Assembly: GCA_965227535.1 (NCBI GenBank)
Contig: OZ245761.1
Span: forward strand, 3,472,001 to 3,536,000
Reading direction: 5' to 3'
From: SZUA-430 sp965227535
GTDB lineage: Bacteria; Pseudomonadota; Alphaproteobacteria; Micropepsales; Micropepsaceae
DNA length: 64,000 nt
In this document: in pieces, positions 43,466 through 51,981 of the stretch
How positions within the stretch are numbered: position 1 is the first letter of the stretch
Layout of the letters: the number at the start of each line of letters is the position of its first letter
Notes under the pieces: model-generated
What the model saw: only the letters and a program-made list of their open reading frames with translations
Told to the model about the DNA's origin: nothing
Database searches by the model: none
Position numbers and translations under genes: made by a program

Positions 43466-44355
43466 GCGACCTCTATCAATTCCTGCTCGGCCCTTTCGTC
43501 GACTACGAATTCATGCGCCGCGCGCTGGTCGCGTGCCTCGCGCTGGCGATCGGCGCCGGTCCCATCGGCGTCTTTCTCGTATTGCGCCGAATGAGCCTCA
43601 TGGGCGACGCGATCAGCCACGCCGTCCTCCCCGGCGTCGCCGTCGGCTACATGATCTCAGGCCTCTCCCTCTGGGCAATGAGCCTGGGCGGTGTCATCGC
43701 CGGCTTGATCGTAGCGCTCCTCTCGGGCCTCACCTCCCGCGCCACTGGCATGAAGGAAGATGCCAGCCTCGCAGGCTTCTATCTCACCAGCCTTGCCCTC
43801 GGTGTCCTCCTGGTCTCGCTGCGCGGCTCGTCGATCGACCTCCTGCACATCCTCTTCGGTTCGATCCTGGCGGTCGACGACCAAGGCCTGCTCTTCGTCG
43901 TCGGCGTCGCGACGTTCAGCACCCTGACGCTCAGCATCATCTTCCGCCCGCTGGTCGTCGAATGCTTCGACCCCGTCTTCGCCCGCGCCATCGGCGCCGG
44001 CAGCAACTGGATCTACGCAGCGTTCTTAGGCCTCGTGGTGCTGAACCTCGTCGCCGCCTTCCAAGCCCTGGGCACGCTGATGGCGGTAGGCCTCATGATG
44101 CTGCCCGCCCTCGCCGCACGCTTCTGGTCCGAAGACATCTCCCACATCATCGTCATCGCAACCGCCGTCGCCATCGCTTCCAGCGTCATCGGCCTGCTGG
44201 TCTCCTTTCACGCCGAGATCGCCTCCGGCCCCGCCATCGTGCTCATCGCGGCAACGCTCTATCTTCTGTCGATCATCGCAGGTTCGCACAGCGGCTTGCT
44301 CGCCCGCTGGCTGCGCCGCCCACACTTCCATGATCCCGCGGAGGCCAAGAAATGA
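43462..44355 (+). CDS. znuB: zinc ABC transporter permease
   Basis: A 297-residue permease with eight or nine helices. Family motifs are FMRRALVACLALAIGAGPIG, RRMSLMGDAISHAVLPGVAV (the conserved G-D-A-I-S-H-A-V-L-P-G), ALGTLMAVGLMMLPALAARF and FHAEIASGPAIVLIAATLYL. It imports Zn (or Mn) with ZnuC and ZnuA. Overlaps both neighbours by 4 bp. Confidence 0.95.
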   Translation: MSDLYQFLLGPFVDYEFMRRALVACLALAIGAGPIGVFLVLRRMSLMGDAISHAVLPGVAVGYMISGLSLWAMSLGGVIAGLIVALLSGLTSRATGMKEDASLAGFYLTSLALGVLLVSLRGSSIDLLHILFGSILAVDDQGLLFVVGVATFSTLTLSIIFRPLVVECFDPVFARAIGAGSNWIYAAFLGLVVLNLVAAFQALGTLMAVGLMMLPALAARFWSEDISHIIVIATAVAIASSVIGLLVSFHAEIASGPAIVLIAATLYLLSIIAGSHSGLLARWLRRPHFHDPAEAKK

Positions 44356-45230
44356 CCCGCGTCTTGTTCGCCGTCATCGCCGTCCTCGCGCTCTGCCAAC
44401 CCGCGGCCGCGCAGAAACTGAAAGTCGTCGCCACATTCTCAATCGTCGGCGACATGGTCGAACGCGTCGCGGGCGACAAAGTCGAACTGACGACGCTCGT
44501 CGATCCCGATGCCGACGCGCACGTCTACGAACCCACGCCTGCCGACGCCCGAGCTATCGCCGGCGCGCAGCTCGTCTTCGCGAACGGCCTCAACTTCGAG
44601 CCTTGGCTTGACCGCCTGATCAAATCGACGAACGCGCGCGCAAAGGTCATCACGGTCTCGCAAGGCGTCCGAACCCGCACGTTCAAACAAGGCAGCGCCC
44701 CAGACCCGCACGCCTGGCAAGACGTACACAACGCTACCGCCTACGTCGGCAACATCGCCTTGGCGCTCGCGGCCGCCGATCCCGCCAACGCCGGGAAATA
44801 CCGAGCCAACGGCGCCGACTACATCAACGAGATCAACGCCCTCGACAGCGAAATCAGCCTCGCATTCGCGAAGATCCCGAAGGTCGACCGCCGCGTGATC
44901 ACCAGCCACGACGCCTTCGGCTATTTCGCCGCCGCCTATTTCGTCGAGTTCATCGCCCCTCTCGGCACCTCCACGGAAGAACAGGCGTCGGCCAAAGGCG
45001 TCGCCCGTCTGATCGAACAAATCCGGCGCGAGAAAATCCGCGCCGTCTTCGTGGAAAACATCACCGACCCGCGCCTGATCGAACAAATCGCCCGCGAAAC
45101 CGGGGCCAAGATCGGCGGCAAACTCTACTCCGACGCCCTGTCGACGAAGTCGGGACCCGCGCCTACATACATCGCCATGATGCGTCACAATGTCAGGCTC
45201 TTGACGGCGGCGATGGCCCCGGGTTTGTGA
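44352..45230 (+). CDS. znuA: zinc ABC transporter substrate-binding protein
   Basis: A 292-residue periplasmic protein with signal peptide (TRVLFAVIAVLALCQPAAAQ). Metal ligands of the cluster A-I fold are visible: H in DADAHVYEPTPAD, H in DPHAWQDVHN, H in VITSHDAFGYFA and the late D in LYSDALSTKSGPA. It lacks the His-rich loop seen in many ZnuA proteins, so Mn binding cannot be excluded. The Zur box and GTPase neighbour favour zinc. Confidence 0.92.
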   Translation: MTRVLFAVIAVLALCQPAAAQKLKVVATFSIVGDMVERVAGDKVELTTLVDPDADAHVYEPTPADARAIAGAQLVFANGLNFEPWLDRLIKSTNARAKVITVSQGVRTRTFKQGSAPDPHAWQDVHNATAYVGNIALALAAADPANAGKYRANGADYINEINALDSEISLAFAKIPKVDRRVITSHDAFGYFAAAYFVEFIAPLGTSTEEQASAKGVARLIEQIRREKIRAVFVENITDPRLIEQIARETGAKIGGKLYSDALSTKSGPAPTYIAMMRHNVRLLTAAMAPGL

Positions 45231-45255
45231 GCCTCCAAATCTTCCGGAGAGTTGA

Positions 45256-46215
45256 ATGTCGCAAGTTCCCGTAACGGTGCTGACGGGCTTTTTAGGCGCC
45301 GGCAAGACCACGCTTTTGAACCGCATCCTCACCGAAAATCACGGCAAGAAATACGCCGTCATCGTCAACGAGTTCGGCGAGATCGGCATCGACAACGACC
45401 TCGTCGTCGATACCGACGAAGAAGTCTTCGAGATGAACAACGGCTGCATCTGCTGCACCGTGCGCGGCGATTTGATCCGCATCCTCGGCGGCCTGATGAA
45501 GCGCAAGGACAAGTTCGACGCCATCCTCGTCGAAACAACGGGCCTCGCCGACCCGTCGCCGGTAGTGCAGACCTTCTTCGTCGACGACGAAGTGAAGGAA
45601 AAAACCACGCTCGACTCGATCACCACCGTCGTCGACGCGAAGCACATTCTGCTGCGTCTGAAAGACGCGCGCGAAGCCTCCGAACAAATCGCTTTCGCCG
45701 ACCAGATCATCCTGAACAAGACGGACCTCGTAAGCGCGGACGAACTGAAAATCGTCGAACGCCGCATCCGCGAGCTGAACCCGCTCGCCCCCATCCACCG
45801 CACCGAACGCTGCGAGATCGACCTGGACACGGTCCTTCACCGCCACGCCTTCGACCTGCAGCGCCTGCTCGACATCGAGCCTGCGCTGCTCGACAGCGAA
45901 CACGAACACACGCACGAAAGCGACATCTCCAGCGTCTCGCTGTCGTCGACCAAACCGCTCGACGGCGACAAAGTGACGGCCTGGCTGCGCAATCTGCTGG
46001 CCGAGAAGGGCCAAGACATCCTGCGCGCCAAAGGCATCATCGACGTGAAGGGCAAGGACGAACGCCTCGTCTTCCAGGCCGTTCACATGGTGATGGACGG
46101 CGACTTCCAGCGCGACTGGAAGCCCGACGAAAAACGCTACAGCCGCATCGTCTTCATCGGCCGCAACCTCGACGAGACGGAGCTGCAACTCGGCTTTGCC
46201 GGCTGCGTCGCCTAA
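45256..46215 (+). CDS. COG0523 (CobW/P47K) GTPase, probable zinc metallochaperone
   Basis: A 319-residue G3E GTPase. LTGFLGAGKTTLLNRIL is Walker A near residue 8. NNGCICCTVRGDLIRIL is the C-x-C-C metal site. DAILVETTGLADPSPVVQTF is switch/Walker B, and IILNKTDLV is the base motif. CobW_C follows from about 225 (HESDISSVSLSSTKPL ... LFAGCVA). A His/Glu stretch (SEHEHTHESD) precedes it. It lies 25 bp after znuA, so it is probably part of the Zur regulon and delivers zinc to client proteins during starvation, as shown for ZigA/ZNG1-type members. Confidence 0.93.
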   Translation: MSQVPVTVLTGFLGAGKTTLLNRILTENHGKKYAVIVNEFGEIGIDNDLVVDTDEEVFEMNNGCICCTVRGDLIRILGGLMKRKDKFDAILVETTGLADPSPVVQTFFVDDEVKEKTTLDSITTVVDAKHILLRLKDAREASEQIAFADQIILNKTDLVSADELKIVERRIRELNPLAPIHRTERCEIDLDTVLHRHAFDLQRLLDIEPALLDSEHEHTHESDISSVSLSSTKPLDGDKVTAWLRNLLAEKGQDILRAKGIIDVKGKDERLVFQAVHMVMDGDFQRDWKPDEKRYSRIVFIGRNLDETELQLGFAGCVA

Positions 46216-46219
46216 AGCC

Positions 46220-47212
46220 ATGCCGCAACCGAAGATCAGCGCTGGTAAATCCTGGACCTTCGACGCCCCCGTCGTCGCCATCGCCTTCGACGCCGAAGGC
46301 ATCGGCGCGTTCGGCCTGGGCGACGGCACGCTACGCACCTTCACCGACGGCGAAGACATCCAAACCATCGAAGGCCACAACGGCGCACTGCTCGCGCTAA
46401 CAGCGCACCCGGTCAGCGGCTTCATCTCCGGCGGCGACGACGGCCGACTTGTGCATGTGGACAACGGCGCGGCGCGCGAACTGCTCACGATCAAAAACCG
46501 CTGGATCGAAAACGTAGCGGCCAGCACCGAGACGGGCTTGATCGCCTGCACCGCAGGCAAGACCGCGATCATCCTGTCGGGCCAAGAGCAGACGACGCTC
46601 ACACACGCCACGACCGCAGCCGGCGTCGCGTTCGATCCAAAGGGCCGCCGCGTCGCCGTCGCGCACTACAACGGCGCGTCGATGTGGTGGGCAAAGTCCG
46701 CGAGCCAAGAGGCGAAGACGCTCGAATGGAAAGGCTCGCACATCGCGGTGACGTGGAGCCCCGACGGCCGGTTCCTCGTCACCTCCATGCAGGAAAGTGC
46801 TCTCCACGGCTGGCGCATCGAAGACGCCGCCGACATGCGCATGACGGGCTATCCCGCAAAAATCAGATCGATGGCCTGGGACCGCCGCGGCCGCACGCTG
46901 TTCACCGCAGGCGCCAGCCGCGTCATCGGCTGGCCCTTCACCGGCAAAACCGGCCCGATGGGCAAAGAACCCCTCGAACTTGGCCCCGAACGAGAATCCA
47001 TCATCCAAGTCGTGGCCGCCCACCCCGACCAAGACATCATCGCCGCCGGCACCGCCGACGGCACCGTCTGGTTCGAAGAAATAGGCGACCCCGGAGCAAA
47101 CTTCGTGATGCTCAACGGCGGCAAACTAACAGCCCTCGCCTTCTCACCGAGCGGCGACCACCTAGCCTTCGGCACCGAAGACGGCTTCGCGGCCGTCGTG
47201 CCGGTCGCTTAG
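46220..47212 (+). CDS. WD40-repeat protein
   Basis: A 330-residue beta-propeller candidate. Repeats recur every 40-45 residues: IQTIEGHNGALLALTAHPVS, GFISGGDDGRLVHVDNG, GSHIAVTWSPDGRFLVTSMQ, IRSMAWDRRGRTLFTAGASR and KLTALAFSPSGDHLAFGTED. It has no signal peptide. It starts 4 bp after the GTPase stop, so cotranscription with the zinc genes is likely. A role as a scaffold or client of the GTPase is inference from position only. Confidence 0.87.
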   Translation: MPQPKISAGKSWTFDAPVVAIAFDAEGIGAFGLGDGTLRTFTDGEDIQTIEGHNGALLALTAHPVSGFISGGDDGRLVHVDNGAARELLTIKNRWIENVAASTETGLIACTAGKTAIILSGQEQTTLTHATTAAGVAFDPKGRRVAVAHYNGASMWWAKSASQEAKTLEWKGSHIAVTWSPDGRFLVTSMQESALHGWRIEDAADMRMTGYPAKIRSMAWDRRGRTLFTAGASRVIGWPFTGKTGPMGKEPLELGPERESIIQVVAAHPDQDIIAAGTADGTVWFEEIGDPGANFVMLNGGKLTALAFSPSGDHLAFGTEDGFAAVVPVA

Positions 47213-47228
47213 TCACGCACAAAAAACC

Positions 47229-47345
47229 GTGTCATGGTCCGCGAAGGCGGACCACCCACGACTTAAAGCATCGAAGAATTTGCACTCGCTTGCGCGGCTC
47301 GCCACGAAGAAGTCGTGGGTGGTCCGCCTTCGCGGACCATGACAC
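47229..47345. repeat. 36-bp perfect inverted repeat, bidirectional terminator
   Basis: Arms 47229-47264 and 47310-47345 are exact reverse complements over 36 bp, separated by 45 bp. Each arm contains a smaller palindrome, GGTCCGC-GAAG-GCGGACC. The element lies between the convergent WD40 and dnaJ genes and would fold into a very stable RNA hairpin in both directions. The outer end TGTCAT resembles that of the 2995-3167 element. Confidence 0.9.
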
Positions 47346-47369
47346 AAATTTAGACGTTTAAAGGCGAAC

Positions 47370-48533
47370 TCAACTCTTCGAGTTCGAGAAAATCTCTTTG
47401 ACCTTGGCGAAGAAGCTCGTCGTCTCCGGCGAATTCTGCGCCGTGCCCGCCTTATCGAACTCGCGCAGCAACTCCTGCTGCTTCTTGGTCAAATTCACGG
47501 GCGTCTCGACGGCAATCTCGACAAACAGGTCGCCCATCGCGCCCTGACCGCGCAGCCCGGGCATGCCTTTGCTGCGCAGGCGGAACTGCTTACCCGACTG
47601 CGAGCCTTCCGGAATCGTAATCCGCGCACGACCGCCGCCCAGCGTCGGCACTTCGATCTGCCCGCCGAGCGCCGCGCTGACAAAACTTACGGGCACGCGG
47701 CAATAGAGATCGCCGCCGTCGCGCTTGAACAGCGTGTGCGGAGACAGCGAGAGGAAAATGTACAGGTCGCCCTTTGGCCCCCCGCGCAGCCCCGCTTCGC
47801 CTTCGCCGGCCAACCGGATGCGCGTGCCGTCCTCGACGCCCTGCGGGATGTTGACGTTGAGCGTGCGCTCACGCTGCACGCGGCCCGCACCGTTGCACGA
47901 CTTGCACGGATTCTTGACCACGCGGCCAAGCCCCTGACACGTCGGACACGTGCGCTCGATCGTGAAGAAGCCCTGCTGCGCGCGAACCTTGCCGACGCCC
48001 GAACACGTCGGACACGCCTGCGGCTTGGATCCCGCTTCCGCGCCCGACCCGCCGCACGGCTCGCACGTCACCGATCCGGGAACGCGGATGGTCGCGGTCT
48101 TCCCCGCAAACGCATCCTCAAGGGTGATTTCCATGTTGTAGCGAAGGTCAGCCCCGCGCGACGCGCGATTGCCGCCGCCGGCACCGCCACCACCGGCGCG
48201 CCCGCGCCCACCCATGAACTCGCCGAACAAATCGTCGAACACGTCGGTGAACGAGGTGGAGAAGTCGAAGCCAAAGCCCTGTCCGCCGGGTCGCGCACCG
48301 CCCGCACCCTCGAACGCGCCGTGCCCATGCTGGTCATAGAGCGCGCGCCGCTGATCATCCTTCAGGACGTCATAGGCCTCGTTGAGTTCTTTGAAGCGCT
48401 GGTCTGCCTGCGCGTCGCCGGGGTTACGGTCGGGATGAAGCTCTTTCGCCTTCTTGCGATAGGCGGCCTTCATCTCATCGGCCGTTGCCCGCCGCGCTAC
48501 CCCCAGAACTTCGTAATAGTCACGCTTGGACAT
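47370..48533 (-). CDS. dnaJ: chaperone DnaJ
   Basis: A 387-residue co-chaperone. The J domain (residues 1-70) carries HPD (KKAKELHPDRNPGDAQ). A Gly/Phe-rich linker follows. Four zinc-binding C-x-x-C-x-G-x-G units come next (CEPCGGSG, CPTCSGVG, CPTCQGLG, CKSCNGAG), then the substrate-binding C-terminal domains. It stimulates DnaK ATPase and delivers clients. It follows dnaK by 60 bp on the same strand. Confidence 0.98.
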   Translation of the reverse strand: MSKRDYYEVLGVARRATADEMKAAYRKKAKELHPDRNPGDAQADQRFKELNEAYDVLKDDQRRALYDQHGHGAFEGAGGARPGGQGFGFDFSTSFTDVFDDLFGEFMGGRGRAGGGGAGGGNRASRGADLRYNMEITLEDAFAGKTATIRVPGSVTCEPCGGSGAEAGSKPQACPTCSGVGKVRAQQGFFTIERTCPTCQGLGRVVKNPCKSCNGAGRVQRERTLNVNIPQGVEDGTRIRLAGEGEAGLRGGPKGDLYIFLSLSPHTLFKRDGGDLYCRVPVSFVSAALGGQIEVPTLGGGRARITIPEGSQSGKQFRLRSKGMPGLRGQGAMGDLFVEIAVETPVNLTKKQQELLREFDKAGTAQNSPETTSFFAKVKEIFSNSKS

Positions 48534-48593
48534 ACGTCTCGCCGAGCACGCATCGCGCTACGAATCGGATCACACTAAAGGAAACGCGCGCCG

Positions 48594-50555
48594 TTAGCGC
48601 GCGCCGCCCTTCTTCTTCTTTTCCTCGTCGACTTCCTCGTAGTCGGCATCGACCACGTCGGCCCCGTCGGTCGCGCCGCCGGCGGCCGCAGCCCCCGGGT
48701 CGCCGCCGCCGTCGCTCGGGTCGCCACCGGCGGCGCCCGCGTCAGGATTGGCGCCTTTGTACATCGCCTCACCCAGCTTGAGCGACGCCTGCAACAGCGC
48801 CTCGGTCTTCGATTTGATGAAGTCCGGATCCTCACCCTTCAGACCATCCTTCACGGCAACGATCGCCGCTTCGATGGCAGAGCGTTCGGTCTCGCCGACC
48901 TTGGAGCCGTGCTCCTTCATGGCCTTCTCGACCTCATGCACGGCCTGGTCCGCGCGATTGCGCGTCTCGGCCAACTCCTTGCGCTTCTTGTCGTCCGTCG
49001 CGTGCTCTTGCGCCTCGCGCATCATCTTCTGGATGTCGGCCTCGTTAAGACCGCCGGAAGCCTGAATGCGGATCGTCTGTTCCTTGTTGGTCGCCTTGTC
49101 CTTCGCCGCGACGTTCACGATGCCGTTCGCGTCGATGTCGAAGGTGACCTCCACCTGCGGCATGCCGCGAGGCGCCGGCGGAATGCCGACAAGGTCGAAC
49201 TGGCCCAAGAACTTGTTGTCCGCAGCCATCTCGCGCTCGCCCTGGAAGACGCGGATCGTCACCGCCGTCTGCCCGTCTTCGGCCGTCGAGAACACCTGAG
49301 ACTTCTTCGTCGGGATCGTCGTGTTGCGCTCGATGAGGCGCGTGAACACGCCGCCCAGCGTTTCGATGCCCAGCGACAGCGGCGTCACGTCGAGCAACAG
49401 AACGTCTTTGACTTCGCCCTTCAGCACGCCCGCTTGAATGGCAGCGCCAATTGCCACGACTTCATCCGGGTTGACGCCCTTGTGGGGTTCTTTGCCGAAG
49501 AACTCTTTGACGATCTGCTGCACCTTCGGCATGCGCGTCATGCCGCCGACGAGAACGATTTCCGCGATGTCGGCCGGCGTAACGCCCGCGTCCTTCATGC
49601 AAGCCTTGAGCGGCGCCAGCGTGCGCTGGATCAAATCGTCGACCAGCGACTCCAACTTCGCGCGCGTCAGCTTCGTGGTCAGATGCTTCGGACCCGACGC
49701 GTCGGCGGTGATGAACGGCAGGTTCACTTCCGTCTGCGTCGTCGACGAAAGCTCGATCTTCGCCTTCTCCGCCGCTTCCTTCAGACGCTGCAAAGCCAAG
49801 CGATCCTTGCGCAGATCGATGCCCTGATCTTTCTTGAATTCGTCGGCCAAGTAGTCGACGAGACGCATGTCGAAGTCTTCGCCGCCCAGGAACGTATCGC
49901 CGTTCGTCGCCTTCACCTCGAAGACGCCGTCGCCGATTTCCAAAATCGAAATATCGAACGTGCCGCCGCCAAGGTCATAGACCGCGATCGTGCCGGCTTC
50001 TTTCTTGTCGAGACCGTAGGCAAGCGCCGCCGCCGTCGGCTCGTTGATGATGCGCAGCACTTCAAGACCGGCGATCCGGCCCGCGTCTTTCGTTGCCTGA
50101 CGCTGCGCGTCGTTGAAGTACGCGGGAACCGTGATGACGGCCTGCGTCACCTTCTCGCCGAGATAACCTTCGGCCGTTTCCTTCATCTTCTGCAGCGTGT
50201 AGGCGGACACTTGGCTCGGCGACAGCTTTTCGCTCTCGCGGCCCTGCACCCACGCATCGCCGTTGTCGGCTTTGATGATCTTGTAGGGCACCATGCCGAT
50301 GTCCTTTTGGGTCATCGGATCTTCGAACTTGCGCCCGACCAGGCGCTTGATGGCGAAGTAGGTGTATTCCGGGTTCGTGACCGCCTGGCGCTTGGCGGCC
50401 TGCCCGACCAACCGCTCACCGTCCTTGGTGAAGGCGACGATCGAGGGCGTGGTCCGCGCACCTTCCGCGTTCTCAAGAACCTTCGGCTGGGCGCCTTCCA
50501 TAATGGCGACGCACGAGTTCGTGGTGCCGAGGTCGATCCCGATAACTTTAGCCAT
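48594..50555 (-). CDS. dnaK: chaperone DnaK (Hsp70)
   Basis: A 653-residue Hsp70. IGIDLGTTNSCVAIMEG opens the ATPase domain; VYDLGGGTFDISILEIGDG and LVGGMTRMPKVQQIVKEFF are the other phosphate signatures. The linker and substrate-binding domain start near DVLLLDVTPLSLGIETLGG. The lid ends in a Gly/Ala/Asp-rich tail and EEVDEEKKKKGGAR. It works with DnaJ and GrpE encoded in the same window. A heat-shock-type promoter is seen about 130-160 bp upstream. Confidence 0.99.
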   Translation of the reverse strand: MAKVIGIDLGTTNSCVAIMEGAQPKVLENAEGARTTPSIVAFTKDGERLVGQAAKRQAVTNPEYTYFAIKRLVGRKFEDPMTQKDIGMVPYKIIKADNGDAWVQGRESEKLSPSQVSAYTLQKMKETAEGYLGEKVTQAVITVPAYFNDAQRQATKDAGRIAGLEVLRIINEPTAAALAYGLDKKEAGTIAVYDLGGGTFDISILEIGDGVFEVKATNGDTFLGGEDFDMRLVDYLADEFKKDQGIDLRKDRLALQRLKEAAEKAKIELSSTTQTEVNLPFITADASGPKHLTTKLTRAKLESLVDDLIQRTLAPLKACMKDAGVTPADIAEIVLVGGMTRMPKVQQIVKEFFGKEPHKGVNPDEVVAIGAAIQAGVLKGEVKDVLLLDVTPLSLGIETLGGVFTRLIERNTTIPTKKSQVFSTAEDGQTAVTIRVFQGEREMAADNKFLGQFDLVGIPPAPRGMPQVEVTFDIDANGIVNVAAKDKATNKEQTIRIQASGGLNEADIQKMMREAQEHATDDKKRKELAETRNRADQAVHEVEKAMKEHGSKVGETERSAIEAAIVAVKDGLKGEDPDFIKSKTEALLQASLKLGEAMYKGANPDAGAAGGDPSDGGGDPGAAAAGGATDGADVVDADYEEVDEEKKKKGGAR

Positions 50556-50682
50556 TTATTATACCTTTCTAGTTCGGCGGATGAACCCGCGGGCCTTCTT
50601 CAAGGAAGCACCCGCCCGTCATCCCCATGTAACGCTTGGTTTCAGATTCTGGGATGCCGCATGAATCTGCGGCTTTCAGGGC

Positions 50683-50714
50683 CAGATATAGGGGGGCCAC
50701 CCCCGCCCCGCAAG
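50683..50714 (-). promoter_or_regulatory. sigma32-type heat-shock promoter of dnaK
   Basis: On the reverse strand, CTTG (50711-50714) is followed after 18 bp by CCTATATCTG (50683-50692). This is an exact fit to the alphaproteobacterial heat-shock -10 consensus CYTATNTNNG, with a spacer one base above the usual 16-17. It predicts a leader of about 120 nt. Confidence 0.55.
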
Positions 50715-50758
50715 CGCACGCCTTCGCTAAAGCTACGGCGGCCGAATGACCCACTTGC

Positions 50759-50785
50759 CCCGCCGAAGCCTGGGCTAAGGCGGGC
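50759..50785. repeat. REP-like hairpin, copy 2
   Basis: CCCGCCGAAGCC pairs imperfectly with GGCTAAGGCGGG. It is closely related to the element at 6258-6283. It lies between the dnaK promoter and the divergent 50869 gene. Confidence 0.6.
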
Positions 50786-50868
50786 CCCTGCGACGCCAGG
50801 AACGTGATTTTGTGCGGCACACGGCCCGGCGTATCGTTCATCCTGTCCGAAGGACGAGGGAGGCCACC

Positions 50869-51531
50869 ATGTTGTCCAAGCTTAGGTGGGCTGCGTTTTT
50901 AGCCTTGAGTGCAGTTCTGGTTCAGTTGGGATCCGCGACCGCATCCACCTCTGGTGGGCGTCCGATCTATGCTTGTTTCTCCGCGCAGAATGCCGCAGCC
51001 ATCGGCCGTCTAGGCGCAAACGATGCCAGTGTCCGCTATGGCTTCGAAACCGGCGAATGCCTGGCCCTCGCGGCCGGTGTGCCGCTCAACGATGTGGAAC
51101 GCCACGGGAATCTTTGGCGGTTCCGCGTCTTGGGAGCCAAGCCGTACCTATACGCAGCCGATTGGGCCGCAGGATTTCAACCCGCAGATGAACCCGTCCC
51201 GGCGGGGTTTGAGCGCTACCTACCCGTCACCGCCAACCTCATCGCAACCGGCCGCACCTACACGCAGTGTTACGACGACGCCGAAAAGCTCGCGGCACGC
51301 TTCGACGCCTACAATCGCCGCTGGCGCGACTACGAAAATGCGAGCCGGTCCAAGAAGGACAGTTCCGCCCCAAAGATAGTCATATACGTCGGCGATACCG
51401 GCCCGCGGCTCGCGGCCGAGGGTGCAGACCTACGGCGCCAGCAGTCGATGCTCGAAAACCGCTGCCGCTTGGTTGCAACGATTGAGGCCGACGACGACTT
51501 TGTGGCGTTCGTCCGCACGGCACAGGCTTAG
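50869..51531 (+). CDS. exported hypothetical protein
   Basis: A 220-residue protein with signal peptide (LRWAAFLALSAVLVQLGSAT). I recognise no family. The mature part has an early Cys in PIYACFSAQNAAAIGRL, GFETGECLALAAGVPLNDVE, and a later domain with TYTQCYDDAEKLAARFDAYN that looks helical, ending in QSMLENRCRLVATIEADDDF. Four cysteines suggest two disulfides in the periplasm. ATG 50869 has GAGGGAGG upstream. It is divergent from dnaK. Confidence 0.75.
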   Translation: MLSKLRWAAFLALSAVLVQLGSATASTSGGRPIYACFSAQNAAAIGRLGANDASVRYGFETGECLALAAGVPLNDVERHGNLWRFRVLGAKPYLYAADWAAGFQPADEPVPAGFERYLPVTANLIATGRTYTQCYDDAEKLAARFDAYNRRWRDYENASRSKKDSSAPKIVIYVGDTGPRLAAEGADLRRQQSMLENRCRLVATIEADDDFVAFVRTAQA

Positions 51532-51665
51532 AAACAGCGGCGCTGCGCCTAAGCGCGCGCCGCTAATCCGTTCATCGCAAAATAAAGTCGACTCTCGTCA
51601 CAGATTCGCCACCGAGACACCCCACATACGGGGCCGGTCGGCAAGGCACACAGGGGCGCGAGCAC

Positions 51666-51980
51666 ATGCCACACAATCTTGTCCGTTATCGAACAGCAGC
51701 AACGACAGCGTCTGTCGCGTTCTTTGGGTCAAGCGGCATCGCACAGGCGACGGCGCGTACGCCGCATCTGTCGGGCAACGGTTGGGTCGCCCTCGGCGTC
51801 ATTGCGTTTGTGGTGGCCGCGATCTGGTTCTTGATCAGCGGCGCGCTGCACCTGGAACGGCGCGACGCGAGGCTGGGCCGAGGCGGGTCCAGGCGCGACG
51901 ACGGCTGGATTGGGATTCACCCTCGGACGGACGACGACGACGACTTCCATCACCACGATGGTGGTGAAGGTTCGAATTGA
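51666..51980 (+). CDS. small membrane protein with Asp/His tail
   Basis: A 104-residue protein. A possible signal or anchor at 8-28 (YRTAATTASVAFFGSSGIAQ) and a clear helix at about 38-61 (GWVALGVIAFVVAAIWFLIS) precede a soluble tail. The tail ends in a metal-binding-looking run, DDDDDFHHHDGGE. Function unknown. The stop is 1 bp from the convergent grpE stop. The SD is weak (GGGGCGCGAGC). Confidence 0.6.
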   Translation: MPHNLVRYRTAATTASVAFFGSSGIAQATARTPHLSGNGWVALGVIAFVVAAIWFLISGALHLERRDARLGRGGSRRDDGWIGIHPRTDDDDDFHHHDGGEGSN

Positions 51981-51981
51981 C

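Larger units (their letters stand above)
50556..50868. other. 313-bp intergenic region upstream of dnaK
   Basis: Contains the dnaK 5' leader, a heat-shock-type promoter at 50683-50714 and a REP-like hairpin at 50759-50785. I see no trustworthy gene and no CIRCE element (TTAGCACTC-N9-GAGTGCTAA). Confidence 0.6.

Noticed and set aside
45292..46611. 439-residue reverse frame opposite the GTPase and WD40 genes
   Set aside because: It spans two clear plus-strand genes and shows no family motif.
48575..48605. Hairpin between dnaK and dnaJ as a terminator
   Set aside because: The CGCGC stem is followed by only a broken T-run; at most partial attenuation.
48909..50807. 632-residue plus-strand frame opposite dnaK
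   Set aside because: Antisense shadow with no domain; dnaK is certain.
50569..50841. 90-residue reverse frame in the dnaK upstream gap
   Set aside because: It overlaps the predicted heat-shock promoter and a repeat, has no SD and no motif.
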